From Acidimicrobiia bacterium (GTDB taxonomy: Bacteria > Actinomycetota > Acidimicrobiia > IMCC26256 > PALSA-555), in contig JAFMJM010000061.1 in the NCBI GenBank assembly GCA_017853455.1, positions 1 through 11,609 on the forward strand: 11,609 nucleotides of DNA. Direction: 5' to 3'. The notes beneath the pieces were generated by a model. It searched no databases. It was given only the letters and a program-made list of their open reading frames with translations, and was not told the origin of the DNA. Position 1 is the first letter of the stretch. Every line of letters starts with the position of its first letter. Of this stretch, positions 1 to 7,161 are shown piece after piece. A program made the translations under genes and the position numbers.

Positions 1-1274
1 CGTTCGACGTTGGGGGCCGGGGGCACCCGGCGGCGGGTGTCGAGCACGAAGGGGGCGTGGGCGACCACCTCGGCCAGGTCGAAGGCGGCGTGCGGCGTGA
101 CGACCACCACGGCGTCGGTGGCGGCGAGCACGTCCGGGGTCGGCTCCACCCGCTCGAGGCCGGGGTCGAGGCCGTGGACCCGGCCCGTCACGTAGGGGTC
201 GGCGGCGCTGACGCGCGCGCCGCGCCCGGACAGGATCTCGGTGATGCGCAGCGCCGGTGCCTCGCGGGCGTCACCGGTCTCGGGCTTGTAGGCGAGGCCG
301 AGGACGAGCACCCGGGCACCCTCCAGCGGGAGGCCGCGGCGGTGCAACGCCGCCTCGAGGCGGTCGACGACGTAGCCGGGCATGTAGTCGTTGACGTCGT
401 TGGCGAGCTCGACGAACCGGAACGGCGCGCCGAGCTCCTCGCGGACCTTCCAGGCCAGGTAGCTCGGGTCGATCGGGAGGCAGTGCCCACCGACCCCGGG
501 ACCGGGCTCGAAGCGCATGAACCCGAACGGCTTGGTGTCGGCGGCGTCGATGGCCTCCCAGACGTCGATGTCGAGGTCGGCGGCGAACATCGCCAGCTCG
601 TTGACCAACGCCACGTTGACGTGACGGAAGGTGTTCTCGAGCAGCTTGGTGAGCTCGGCCTCGCGCGTGCCCGAGACCGGCACGGTCCGCACGACGAGGT
701 CGTCGTAGAACGACTGCACCCGCTGGAGCGAGGCGGCGTCGATGCCACTGACCACCTTGGGGGTCCCCTCGAGCGTGGCGTTCGGGTCACCGGGGTTGAT
801 GCGCTCCGGCGAGTACCCGAGGGCGAATCCCGTCCCGGCCGCCAGCCCCGAGCCCTGCTCGAGCAGCGGCGCCACGAGCTCGTCGGTGGTCCCCGGGTAG
901 GTGGTGCTCTCGAGGATCACGCACGCGCCCGGGCGGAGGTGCCCCGCCAGCAGGCGGGCGGCGTCCTCGATGTAGGTGAGGTCGGGCTGGCCGTCGCGCA
1001 GTGGGGTCGGCACGGTCACGACGGCCACGTCGAACCCGGCGAGGTCGGCCGGATCGGCGGTGGGCCGGTAGCGACCCGACGCCAGGGCGGCGCCGAGGCG
1101 GTCGGTCGGCACGTCGCCCACGTAGGACCGACCCGCCGCGAGGTGGTCGACCCGCTCGGCGTCGACGTCGAAGCCGACCACGTCGTGACCGACCTCGCAG
1201 GCCCGCATCGCCAACGGCAGGCCCACGTAGCCCTGTCCCACGACGACGACCCGGCTCGCTTCCATCGCCGCCAT
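1..1274 (-). CDS. UDP-N-acetylglucosamine 6-dehydrogenase (WbpA/TviB-like nucleotide sugar dehydrogenase), 3' end cut off
   Basis: Predicted to oxidise C6 of UDP-GlcNAc to the uronic acid with two NAD+ in the cytosol, supplying an acidic sugar for a surface glycan. About 424 residues are visible and the frame is open to the window edge; the family is usually about 420-440 residues, so little is missing. An N-terminal Rossmann motif GQGYVG lies at residues 13-18. The stretches ESTTYPGTTDEL, GYSPERINPGD and DTKPFGFM are typical of the WbpA branch rather than plain UDP-glucose dehydrogenases. The catalytic cysteine is Cys265 in GVGGHCLPIDPSYL, and the C-terminal domain opens with LGLAYKPETGDAREAPAL around Lys330. 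Two ATGs nine bases apart (1274 and 1265) are possible, and neither has a strong ribosome site. The gene follows the PglD-like gene by 56 bp on the same strand. A ManNAc (WecC) specificity cannot be excluded. Confidence 0.92.
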   Translation of the reverse strand, partial: MAAMEASRVVVVGQGYVGLPLAMRACEVGHDVVGFDVDAERVDHLAAGRSYVGDVPTDRLGAALASGRYRPTADPADLAGFDVAVVTVPTPLRDGQPDLTYIEDAARLLAGHLRPGACVILESTTYPGTTDELVAPLLEQGSGLAAGTGFALGYSPERINPGDPNATLEGTPKVVSGIDAASLQRVQSFYDDLVVRTVPVSGTREAELTKLLENTFRHVNVALVNELAMFAADLDIDVWEAIDAADTKPFGFMRFEPGPGVGGHCLPIDPSYLAWKVREELGAPFRFVELANDVNDYMPGYVVDRLEAALHRRGLPLEGARVLVLGLAYKPETGDAREAPALRITEILSGRGARVSAADPYVTGRVHGLDPGLERVEPTPDVLAATDAVVVVTPHAAFDLAEVVAHAPFVLDTRRRVPPAPNVE

Positions 1275-1291
1275 GGTGGCAGGCCGGTCGG

Positions 1292-1330
1292 CGGCGACCC
1301 CACCCGCCGGGCGGTCGCGAGCGGTCGCCG
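1292..1330. repeat. Inverted and direct repeats in the acetyltransferase-dehydrogenase gap
   Basis: CGGCGACC (1292-1299) and GGTCGCCG (1323-1330) form a perfect 8-bp inverted repeat with a 23-base loop. GCGGTCGC is repeated directly at 1311 and 1321. The 56-bp gap is the only sizeable one in the leftward unit, so an RNA stem here could attenuate or separate expression of the dehydrogenase. High GC makes chance pairing likely, and no -10 box or ribosome site is clear in the gap. Confidence 0.25.
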
Positions 1331-1981
1331 TCAGGGGCGGCGGCGCAGGTAGGGCTCGCCGGGCTCCCGGGCGCGCACGACCCGGGCCGGGACCCCGACC
1401 GCCACCACCCGGTCGGGCAGGTCGGCCAGGACCACCGCACCGGCGCCGACGACCGTGTGCTCGCCGACGGTGACCCCGTGGATCACCGACGCGCCCAGCA
1501 GGACCGCGGTGGTCGTGCCGATCGTGACGTCGCCGCCGGTGGTGGCCGCCGGCGCCAGCCCGGCGTGGTCGGCCACCGTGGTGTCGTGGTCGACCGAGGC
1601 GCGGGTCCCCATGAGCACACCCTCACCGAGCACGCAGCCGTTGCTGACCACCACCCCCGCCATCAGGACCGCTCCCGGACCGACGACGGCGTCGCGGGCG
1701 ACCACCGCGGCCGGATGGACGGCCGACACGAGCTCGAGGCCGTGGGTCGCGCGCACGCGTCCGATGACGGCACCCCGGGTCGCGTTGTCGCCGATCGCGA
1801 CGACGAAGCCCGCCGCGCCGGTCGCGGCGACACCGTCGTCGTCGACGACCGGTCGACCACACACCACCCCTCCCGCGAGGCCGGCGTCGACGACCGCCAC
1901 CACCTCGTGGTCGCCGGCCGCCTCGAGCACGTCGATCGCCTGGCGCCCCTGTCCCGCCCCACCCACCACCACGATCCTCAC
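1331..1981 (-). CDS. PglD/NeuD-type sugar O/N-acetyltransferase (predicted UDP-4-amino-sugar N-acetyltransferase)
   Basis: Predicted to transfer acetyl from acetyl-CoA to the 4-amino group of UDP-4-amino-4,6-dideoxy-GlcNAc, the last step to UDP-diacetylbacillosamine. The 216-residue protein has the two-part family build. A small N-terminal nucleotide-sugar fold begins VRIVVVGGAGQGRQAID and has AIGDN near residue 62. From about residue 89 (HPAAVV) a left-handed beta-helix of hexapeptide repeats follows (VVGPGAVLMAGVVV, GVTVGEHTVVGAGAVV). The probable catalytic His132 lies in SVDHD, as in PglD. The length matches the family (about 195-220). The GTG start is chosen because GGAGGT lies five bases upstream and the codon overlaps the stop of the sugar transferase gene as GTGA. 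The order transferase then acetyltransferase mirrors pglC-pglD and B. subtilis epsL-epsM. The exact acceptor is inferred from the neighbours. Confidence 0.88.
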   Translation of the reverse strand: MRIVVVGGAGQGRQAIDVLEAAGDHEVVAVVDAGLAGGVVCGRPVVDDDGVAATGAAGFVVAIGDNATRGAVIGRVRATHGLELVSAVHPAAVVARDAVVGPGAVLMAGVVVSNGCVLGEGVLMGTRASVDHDTTVADHAGLAPAATTGGDVTIGTTTAVLLGASVIHGVTVGEHTVVGAGAVVLADLPDRVVAVGVPARVVRAREPGEPYLRRRP

Positions 1982-2604
1982 GCCGCACCTCCGTCGGGAG
2001 CGTCGAACCTCGACATCGTCGCCTCCCCCGCCTGCGAGACCCCCGCACCCCGGAACACCTGGGTGACCGTCCGCCCGAGGATGCGCAGGTCGAGGGTGAA
2101 CGAGTGGTGGTCCACGTAGTACAGGTCGTGGGCGAAGCGCTCGTCCCAGGTGGTGTCGTTGCGCCCGTTGACCTGGGCCCACCCGGTGATGCCCGGGAGC
2201 ACCTCGTGCCGACGGGCCTGCTCGGGCGTATACCGCTCGAGGTACGACGTGAGCAACGGTCGCGGTCCGACCAGGCTCATGTCACCCCGCAGCACGTTCA
2301 CCAGCTCGGGCAGCTCGTCGAGGCTCGATCGGCGCAGCGCCCGACCGAGGCGGGTGAGTCGATCGGCGTCGGGGAGCAGTGCGCCGTCGGGACCCCGGCG
2401 GTCGGTCATCGTGCGGAACTTCAACAGGCGGAACGGGACCCCGTGGCGTCCGGGGCGCTCCTGGACGAACAGCACCGGCGAGCCGAGGAAGCACCGCACG
2501 GCGACGGCGACGACGACGAACACCGGGGACAGCACGACCAGCCCCACCGCGGCGACGGTCACGTCGAGGGCCCGCTTGGCGAACGCTCCCACGGGCCGCG
2601 TCAC
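1978..2604 (-). CDS. PglC-like polyprenyl-phosphate sugar-1-phosphate transferase (small, monotopic)
   Basis: Predicted to transfer a sugar phosphate from a UDP-sugar to undecaprenyl phosphate at the inner face of the membrane, starting glycan assembly. The 208 residues carry only the minimal catalytic core seen in PglC and EpsL, without the multi-span domain of WbaP-type enzymes. A hydrophobic segment at about residues 13-40 contains Ser26-Pro27, the position that bends the re-entrant helix in PglC. It is followed by SPVLFVQERPGRHG and LLKFRTM. The Asp96-Glu97 catalytic dyad lies in SSLDELPELVNVLRGDMSLV and is followed by GPRPLL. LPGITGWAQVNGRN starts at residue 136. The GTG start overlaps the epimerase stop as GTGA, and its own stop overlaps the next GTG the same way. 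The donor, probably UDP-diNAcBac, is inferred from the PglD-, PglE- and PglF-like neighbours; other UDP-sugars are possible. Confidence 0.93.
   Translation of the reverse strand: MTRPVGAFAKRALDVTVAAVGLVVLSPVFVVVAVAVRCFLGSPVLFVQERPGRHGVPFRLLKFRTMTDRRGPDGALLPDADRLTRLGRALRRSSLDELPELVNVLRGDMSLVGPRPLLTSYLERYTPEQARRHEVLPGITGWAQVNGRNDTTWDERFAHDLYYVDHHSFTLDLRILGRTVTQVFRGAGVSQAGEATMSRFDAPDGGAA
1987..1992 (-). promoter_or_regulatory. Strong Shine-Dalgarno deciding the acetyltransferase start
   Basis: On the minus strand GGAGGT stands five bases before the GTG at 1981. It lies inside the last codons of the sugar transferase gene. It is the clearest ribosome site in the window and rules out the longer in-frame upstream reading. 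It supports coupled translation across the GTGA overlap. Confidence 0.75.
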
Positions 2605-3545
2605 GCCCCGGTGACCGCGACCGACCGGTACCAGTCGACCGTGCGGGCCAGGGCGTCGGGCAGCGGGACGGGGTGCACCTCGGGGAAGAGCCCGCGCAGC
2701 CGGGTGTCGTCGGCCCGGGAGTGGTCGACGTCGCCCGCCCGCCGCGGGGAGTGCTCGCGGTCGAGCGGTCGACCCAGGATCTCCTCGAGGAGGGTGATGA
2801 GGGTCAGCAGGTCGGTCCGGGTGCCGTAGGCGAGGTTGACCGGCCCCGGGTGGGTCACCCGCCGACGCAGGGCGTCGGAGACCACGGCGGTGACGGTGTC
2901 GACGAACGTGAAGTCGCGCGACTGGGTGCCGTCGCCGTGCACCGGAATCGGCTGCCCCGCCAGGGCGGCCGCGACGAACGCCGGCACCACCGCCGCGTAG
3001 GCGTGACCGACCGCCTGGTGCGGACCGAACACGTTGAAGAAGCGGAACGCCAGCACCGGCATCCCGTAGGCGTGCTGCCAGGCCAGGGCGTACCCCTCGG
3101 TGGCCTGCTTCGACGCGGCGTAGGGGCTGAGCGGCAACTGGGCCAGGTCCTCGGACTTGGGCAGGGTCGGGTTGGCACCGTAGACCGACGAGCTCGACGC
3201 CACCACCAGGTGCGGAGCGCCGCCGTGGCGGACCGCCTCGAGCACGGTGAGCGTGCCGGTGGTGTTGACCGCGTGGGTGGCGACCGGCTCGGCCACCGAC
3301 CGGGGCACCGACCCCCGCGCCGCCAGGTGGACCACGGCGTCGGCCTCGGAAACCAGTCGACCGGTCAGGGCCTCGTCGAGGATCGACCCTTCGACCAGGT
3401 CGACGGCGAGCCCGTCGAGGTTGGCGGCCGATCCGGTGGAGCAGTCGTCGAGGACCCGGACCGCCGAGACCCCGGGATCGGCCAGCAGGGTGCGACACAG
3501 GTTGGTGCCGATGAACCCCGCACCGCCCGTGACCAGTACCCGCAT
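2601..3545 (-). CDS. NAD-dependent sugar epimerase, UDP-GlcNAc/GlcNAcA 4-epimerase type (WbpP/TviC-like)
   Basis: An extended short-chain dehydrogenase/reductase of 314 residues, predicted to interconvert the C4 configuration of a UDP-HexNAc or its uronic acid. The NAD site TGGAGFIG has Gly7, Gly10 and Gly13. The catalytic set is a serine in ASSSSVYG (117-120), Tyr142 and Lys146 in SPYAASK. Stretches shared with the WbpP branch are GSVPRSVAEP (78-87), FFNVFGPHQ (169-177), AYAAVVP and GDGTQSRDFTFVD (204-216). With the WbpA-like gene in the same unit it would give UDP-GalNAcA. The ATG at 3545 is preferred over a GTG at 3554: AGGAG directly abuts the GTG but sits 10 bases before the ATG, with a second GGAG three bases before it. 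It is the first gene of the leftward unit. UDP-glucose 4-epimerase activity remains an alternative. Confidence 0.92.
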   Translation of the reverse strand: MRVLVTGGAGFIGTNLCRTLLADPGVSAVRVLDDCSTGSAANLDGLAVDLVEGSILDEALTGRLVSEADAVVHLAARGSVPRSVAEPVATHAVNTTGTLTVLEAVRHGGAPHLVVASSSSVYGANPTLPKSEDLAQLPLSPYAASKQATEGYALAWQHAYGMPVLAFRFFNVFGPHQAVGHAYAAVVPAFVAAALAGQPIPVHGDGTQSRDFTFVDTVTAVVSDALRRRVTHPGPVNLAYGTRTDLLTLITLLEEILGRPLDREHSPRRAGDVDHSRADDTRLRGLFPEVHPVPLPDALARTVDWYRSVAVTGA

Positions 3546-3570
3546 GCGCTCCACGCTCCTCGTCGAGGTC

Positions 3571-3576
3571 AGCGTA
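3571..3576 (-). promoter_or_regulatory. Candidate -10 box for the leftward epimerase unit
   Basis: Minus-strand TACGCT fits the actinobacterial TANNNT pattern. It would place the transcript start near 3564, about 20 bases before the epimerase ATG, with the ribosome site in between. No recognisable -35 box lies 16-18 bases upstream (the best there is TGCCGT), so this rests on position and the -10 alone. Confidence 0.35.
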
Positions 3577-3602
3577 CCCCCGGGTCCGCGCCCGACGGCA
3601 GG

Positions 3603-3608
3603 TACCGT
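3603..3608 (+). promoter_or_regulatory. Candidate -10 box for the aminotransferase gene, possibly giving a leaderless mRNA
   Basis: Plus-strand TACCGT fits TANNNT. A start seven bases downstream falls at about 3615, within a base or so of an in-frame GTG (3614) and five bases before the ATG at 3620. No purine-rich ribosome site is present between the box and either start codon, which fits leaderless translation. No -35 box is evident. Confidence 0.4.
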
Positions 3609-3619
3609 CCCGGGTGCCG

Positions 3620-4744
<1,125 letters not shown>

Positions 4745-4757
4745 CCCGTCGGTGCCG

Positions 4758-5582
4758 TCAGGTGGTGGCGCCCGAGTAGCGCCGACGATTGGCGAACCGG
4801 CGCAGGGTCTCCTCGAAGGCCAGCCCGCCGCGGGCCTTGCGCTCGAACCAGCCGGTGCCGTCGCTGATCTGCACCGGGGTGCGGGCCAGGCGCCACGGGT
4901 CGGTGTGCCCCGGACGGTTGGCCCGGCCACCGGCCACCGCGGCCGAGTCGAACCGGTCGCGCACGGCGGCGTCGGCCGTCGGCGAGCCCATCAGGGCCTT
5001 CGGGTAGGCGAAGTGCCGCGCCACCACCCCGAGGCGTTCCCCGATCAGGTCGACCGACCGGTCGAGCTCGGGACCGACCAGCGCCGGATCGAGGCGGTCG
5101 AGCAGGGCGTGGCCGTGGGTGTGCGATCCGATCGTCACCAGGCCCGACGCCGAACAGTCGCGCAGTGCCGACCACGAGATCGGCGTGCCGTCGTGGGGGA
5201 ACGGGCGCTGCTGCTCGACGAATTCGGTGGCGACGTAGAGCGTGGCCGGCGCCGCGAAGCGCTCCAGCACCGGACAGGCGGCGTCCGCGAAGTCGGCGGT
5301 GCCGTCGTCGAAGGTGATCGCGACCCGCGTCTCGAGCGGATCGGCCGTCGGGTCCGCGAGCCAGTCGAGCCCGGCGGTCAGCGAGACCACGGGTAGGGTC
5401 TCGGTCAGCCATGCGATCTGGTCCGAGAAGAGCCCGAGCGGGAGGTCGACCTCCGTCGCCGTGTGCCCGCCGACCCGGTGGTAGATGAGCACGACCAGCC
5501 CCGGCACGGGGCGCCGGACCGTGTCCGCGGCCGCTGCCGTCACCTTCATGCCCGTCCGCACGACCCTGCCCAGCACGGTCAC
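4758..5582 (-). CDS. Polysaccharide deacetylase (NodB domain, carbohydrate esterase family 4)
   Basis: Predicted metal-dependent hydrolase removing acetyl groups from an amino sugar or glycan. With the outermost GTG it is 274 residues. Core motifs are LIYHRVGG (32-39), TFDDG (90-94; Asp92 as base, Asp93 as metal ligand), SHTHGHALL (153-161; His154 and His158 as metal ligands) and HFAYPKA (190-196). The metal triad Asp-His-His is intact, so it should be active. The N-terminus (about 30 residues) is basic and mildly hydrophobic but not a convincing signal peptide, so the site of action is uncertain. Three starts are possible: GTG 5582, GTG 5576 and ATG 5549. A TACTGT box at 5590-5585 would put the transcript start near 5578, which favours 5576 or 5549. 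It sits head-to-head with the GNAT gene 17 bp away. The substrate is unknown. Confidence 0.92.
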   Translation of the reverse strand: MTVLGRVVRTGMKVTAAAADTVRRPVPGLVVLIYHRVGGHTATEVDLPLGLFSDQIAWLTETLPVVSLTAGLDWLADPTADPLETRVAITFDDGTADFADAACPVLERFAAPATLYVATEFVEQQRPFPHDGTPISWSALRDCSASGLVTIGSHTHGHALLDRLDPALVGPELDRSVDLIGERLGVVARHFAYPKALMGSPTADAAVRDRFDSAAVAGGRANRPGHTDPWRLARTPVQISDGTGWFERKARGGLAFEETLRRFANRRRYSGATT

Positions 5583-5584
5583 GC

Positions 5585-5590
5585 ACAGTA
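5585..5590 (-). promoter_or_regulatory. Candidate -10 box for the deacetylase gene
   Basis: Minus-strand TACTGT fits TANNNT and predicts a transcript start around 5578, just before the in-frame GTG at 5576. The gap to the divergent GNAT gene is only 17 bp, so the upstream promoter sequence would lie inside that gene's first codons. I see no ribosome site before GTG 5576, which would fit a leaderless message. No -35 box is evident. Confidence 0.35.
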
Positions 5591-5599
5591 GGCCCTGAC

Positions 5600-6586
5600 G
5601 TGCCCGATCCCGGCCTGCACGTCCGTCGTGCCACCCCCACCGACCGTCCCGGCATCCTGGCCCTCGCCGGCCGGAGCCTCGGCTGGACGCCGGGCGACGC
5701 CACCGAGCGTCACTTCGCCTGGAAGCACGACGAGAACCCGTTCGGCCCGTCGCCGATGTGGGTCGCCGAGGTCGACGGCCGCCTCGCCGGGTTCCGGACC
5801 TTCCTGCGGTGGGAGCTCGTGGGCCCCGACGGCACGGTGCACCGGGTGGTGCGTGCCGTCGACACCGCCACCGACCCGGCGTTCCAGGGCCGCGGCGTGT
5901 TCACGGCGTTGACCCTGGGGGCGCTCGACGAGTTGCGCGTCGAGGGCGTCGACTTCGTGTTCAACACCCCCAACGCCCAGAGCCGACCCGGCTACCTCAA
6001 GATGGGCTGGGGGGTCGTCGGCACGTTGCCCGTGGCGATGCGGCCCTCCGGGCCCGGGGGTCTCGTGCGGATCGTGCGGGCCCGGACCCCCGCCGACCGG
6101 GGCGCCCTGCCCACCGACGTGGGCCGCGGCGCCACCGGGACACTCGACGATCCGGGCGTCGCCACCGCGCTCCTCGCGCTCGGGTCGACCCCGCCCGGGC
6201 TGCACACCCACCGCAGCCCGGCGTACCTCGCCTGGCGCTACGGGCCCGCGGCGCTGCACTACCGGGTCGTGACCGCGTCGTCGGACCCGGCGGAGGGCGC
6301 CGCCGTGATCCACCTGCGTCGACGCGGGCCGGCGGTCGAAGCGGTCGTCGCCGACCTGTTCGCCCCCGATCCCACCACGGCCCGCCGCGTGCTCCGCGCG
6401 GTCGCGCGTGGAGCGGGGGCCGACTACCTGATCCGCCTGCGCACACCGTCCGACCGGCCGTTCGGGCACGGCTTCGTGCCGGTCCCCCGGGTGGGGCCCA
6501 CCCTCACCGCGCGGACCGTCGCCACCGACCCACCCGCGGACCTCGCCGGGTGGTCGTTGACCATGGGCGACGTCGAGCTGTTCTAG
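5600..6586 (+). CDS. GNAT-family N-acyltransferase, probably surface-glycan associated
   Basis: A 328-residue protein with a clear GNAT domain in its first half. The N-terminal strand LHVRRATPTDRPGILALA (6-23) leads to HFAWKHDENPFGPSP (38-52) and the beta strands MWVAEVDGRLAGFRTFL. The acyl-CoA pyrophosphate loop is QGRGVFTAL (96-104), followed by FNTPNAQSRPGYLKMGW (121-137). The second half (about 200-328), starting HRSPAYLAWRYGP, is less conserved and may be a second, degenerate GNAT-like fold. The family would transfer an acyl group from acyl-CoA to an amine, plausibly an amino sugar here. The neighbouring deacetylase makes acyl exchange an attractive but unproven role. The GTG at 5600 is the only start that keeps the first strand; no good ribosome site precedes it. 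Its TAG stop overlaps the stop of the convergent phosphatase gene. Confidence 0.8.
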   Translation: MPDPGLHVRRATPTDRPGILALAGRSLGWTPGDATERHFAWKHDENPFGPSPMWVAEVDGRLAGFRTFLRWELVGPDGTVHRVVRAVDTATDPAFQGRGVFTALTLGALDELRVEGVDFVFNTPNAQSRPGYLKMGWGVVGTLPVAMRPSGPGGLVRIVRARTPADRGALPTDVGRGATGTLDDPGVATALLALGSTPPGLHTHRSPAYLAWRYGPAALHYRVVTASSDPAEGAAVIHLRRRGPAVEAVVADLFAPDPTTARRVLRAVARGAGADYLIRLRTPSDRPFGHGFVPVPRVGPTLTARTVATDPPADLAGWSLTMGDVELF

Positions 6587-7152
6587 ACCGGCCAGAGGCG
6601 CGCCACCATGCGCCCCACGAGGTCGTCGAGCGCGGCCACGGTCATGTCGTGGTCGACGCCGGGGTCGGTGGTCGGGTCCCGGACGTCGTCGTCGGTCGAG
6701 GCGCCCATCAGCGACGACCGGTCGCGACCCGCCCCCAGGATGCCGCAGAAGACCCGCAGCGGCTCGCCCTCGGGGCGCGGCTCGATGAGCTCGGCCCGGC
6801 GCACCAGTTCGCGCAGCGTGAACGCGTAGCGCCAGACCTCGGGGCGCAGCACGACCGCTTCCCGGACGTGCATCCGCTCCATGCCCACGACGAGGTCGGC
6901 ACCCTCGAGCAGCTCGGTCGACACCGTCCGGCTCAGATGCCCACGCAGGTCGATGCCCGCGGCGACCGCCGCCTCGACCGTCGGGGCGGTGGCGGGCTGG
7001 CCCGACTCGAGCAGGCCGGCGCTGAGCACCTCGACCGCCAGGCCGCGTTCGGCGACCCGTCGGCGGAGCAGACCGGCGGCCAGTGGGGAACGGCACTGAT
7101 TGGCCGTGCACATCACGAGGACGCGCTCGGGCCGCGCCGGCTCGTCGAACAC
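6583..7152 (-). CDS. Low-molecular-weight protein-tyrosine phosphatase
   Basis: Predicted cytosolic phosphatase that dephosphorylates tyrosine residues on proteins such as capsule-type tyrosine kinases or glycan enzymes. The P-loop C-X5-R is at Cys15 to Arg21 (VMCTANQCRSPLA), with the following serine conserved. The general-acid aspartate is probably Asp159 in VRDPTTDPG, although Asp163-Pro is a second candidate. At 189 residues it is somewhat longer than the usual 140-165. The extra sequence lies around residues 126-158 before the DP loop. The GTG start has GAGG five bases upstream, overlapping the stop of the dehydratase gene, and the intergenic gap is 7 bp, so the two are cotranscribed. 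No cognate tyrosine kinase is in the window. Arsenate reductase activity, a known relative, is less likely in this context. Confidence 0.88.
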   Translation of the reverse strand: MFDEPARPERVLVMCTANQCRSPLAAGLLRRRVAERGLAVEVLSAGLLESGQPATAPTVEAAVAAGIDLRGHLSRTVSTELLEGADLVVGMERMHVREAVVLRPEVWRYAFTLRELVRRAELIEPRPEGEPLRVFCGILGAGRDRSSLMGASTDDDVRDPTTDPGVDHDMTVAALDDLVGRMVARLWPV

Positions 7153-7157
7153 CGGGG

Positions 7158-7161
7158 CCTC
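7158..7161 (-). promoter_or_regulatory. Ribosome binding site of the phosphatase gene, overlapping the upstream stop codon
   Basis: Minus-strand GAGG lies five bases before GTG 7152 and shares bases with the TGA (7162-7160) of the dehydratase gene. It sets the start codon and implies coupled translation. Confidence 0.5.

Noticed and set aside
57..1352. Long plus-strand frame opposite the nucleotide-sugar dehydrogenase
   Set aside because: The minus-strand frame here encodes an uninterrupted WbpA-like enzyme. The plus-strand peptide is biased in composition and has no recognisable domain.
5579..7111. Long minus-strand frame opposite the GNAT gene, with similar frames at 3569-4930 and 8376-10187
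   Set aside because: Each lies antisense to a gene with recognisable motifs and shows the Arg/Gly/Pro bias of GC-rich shadow frames.
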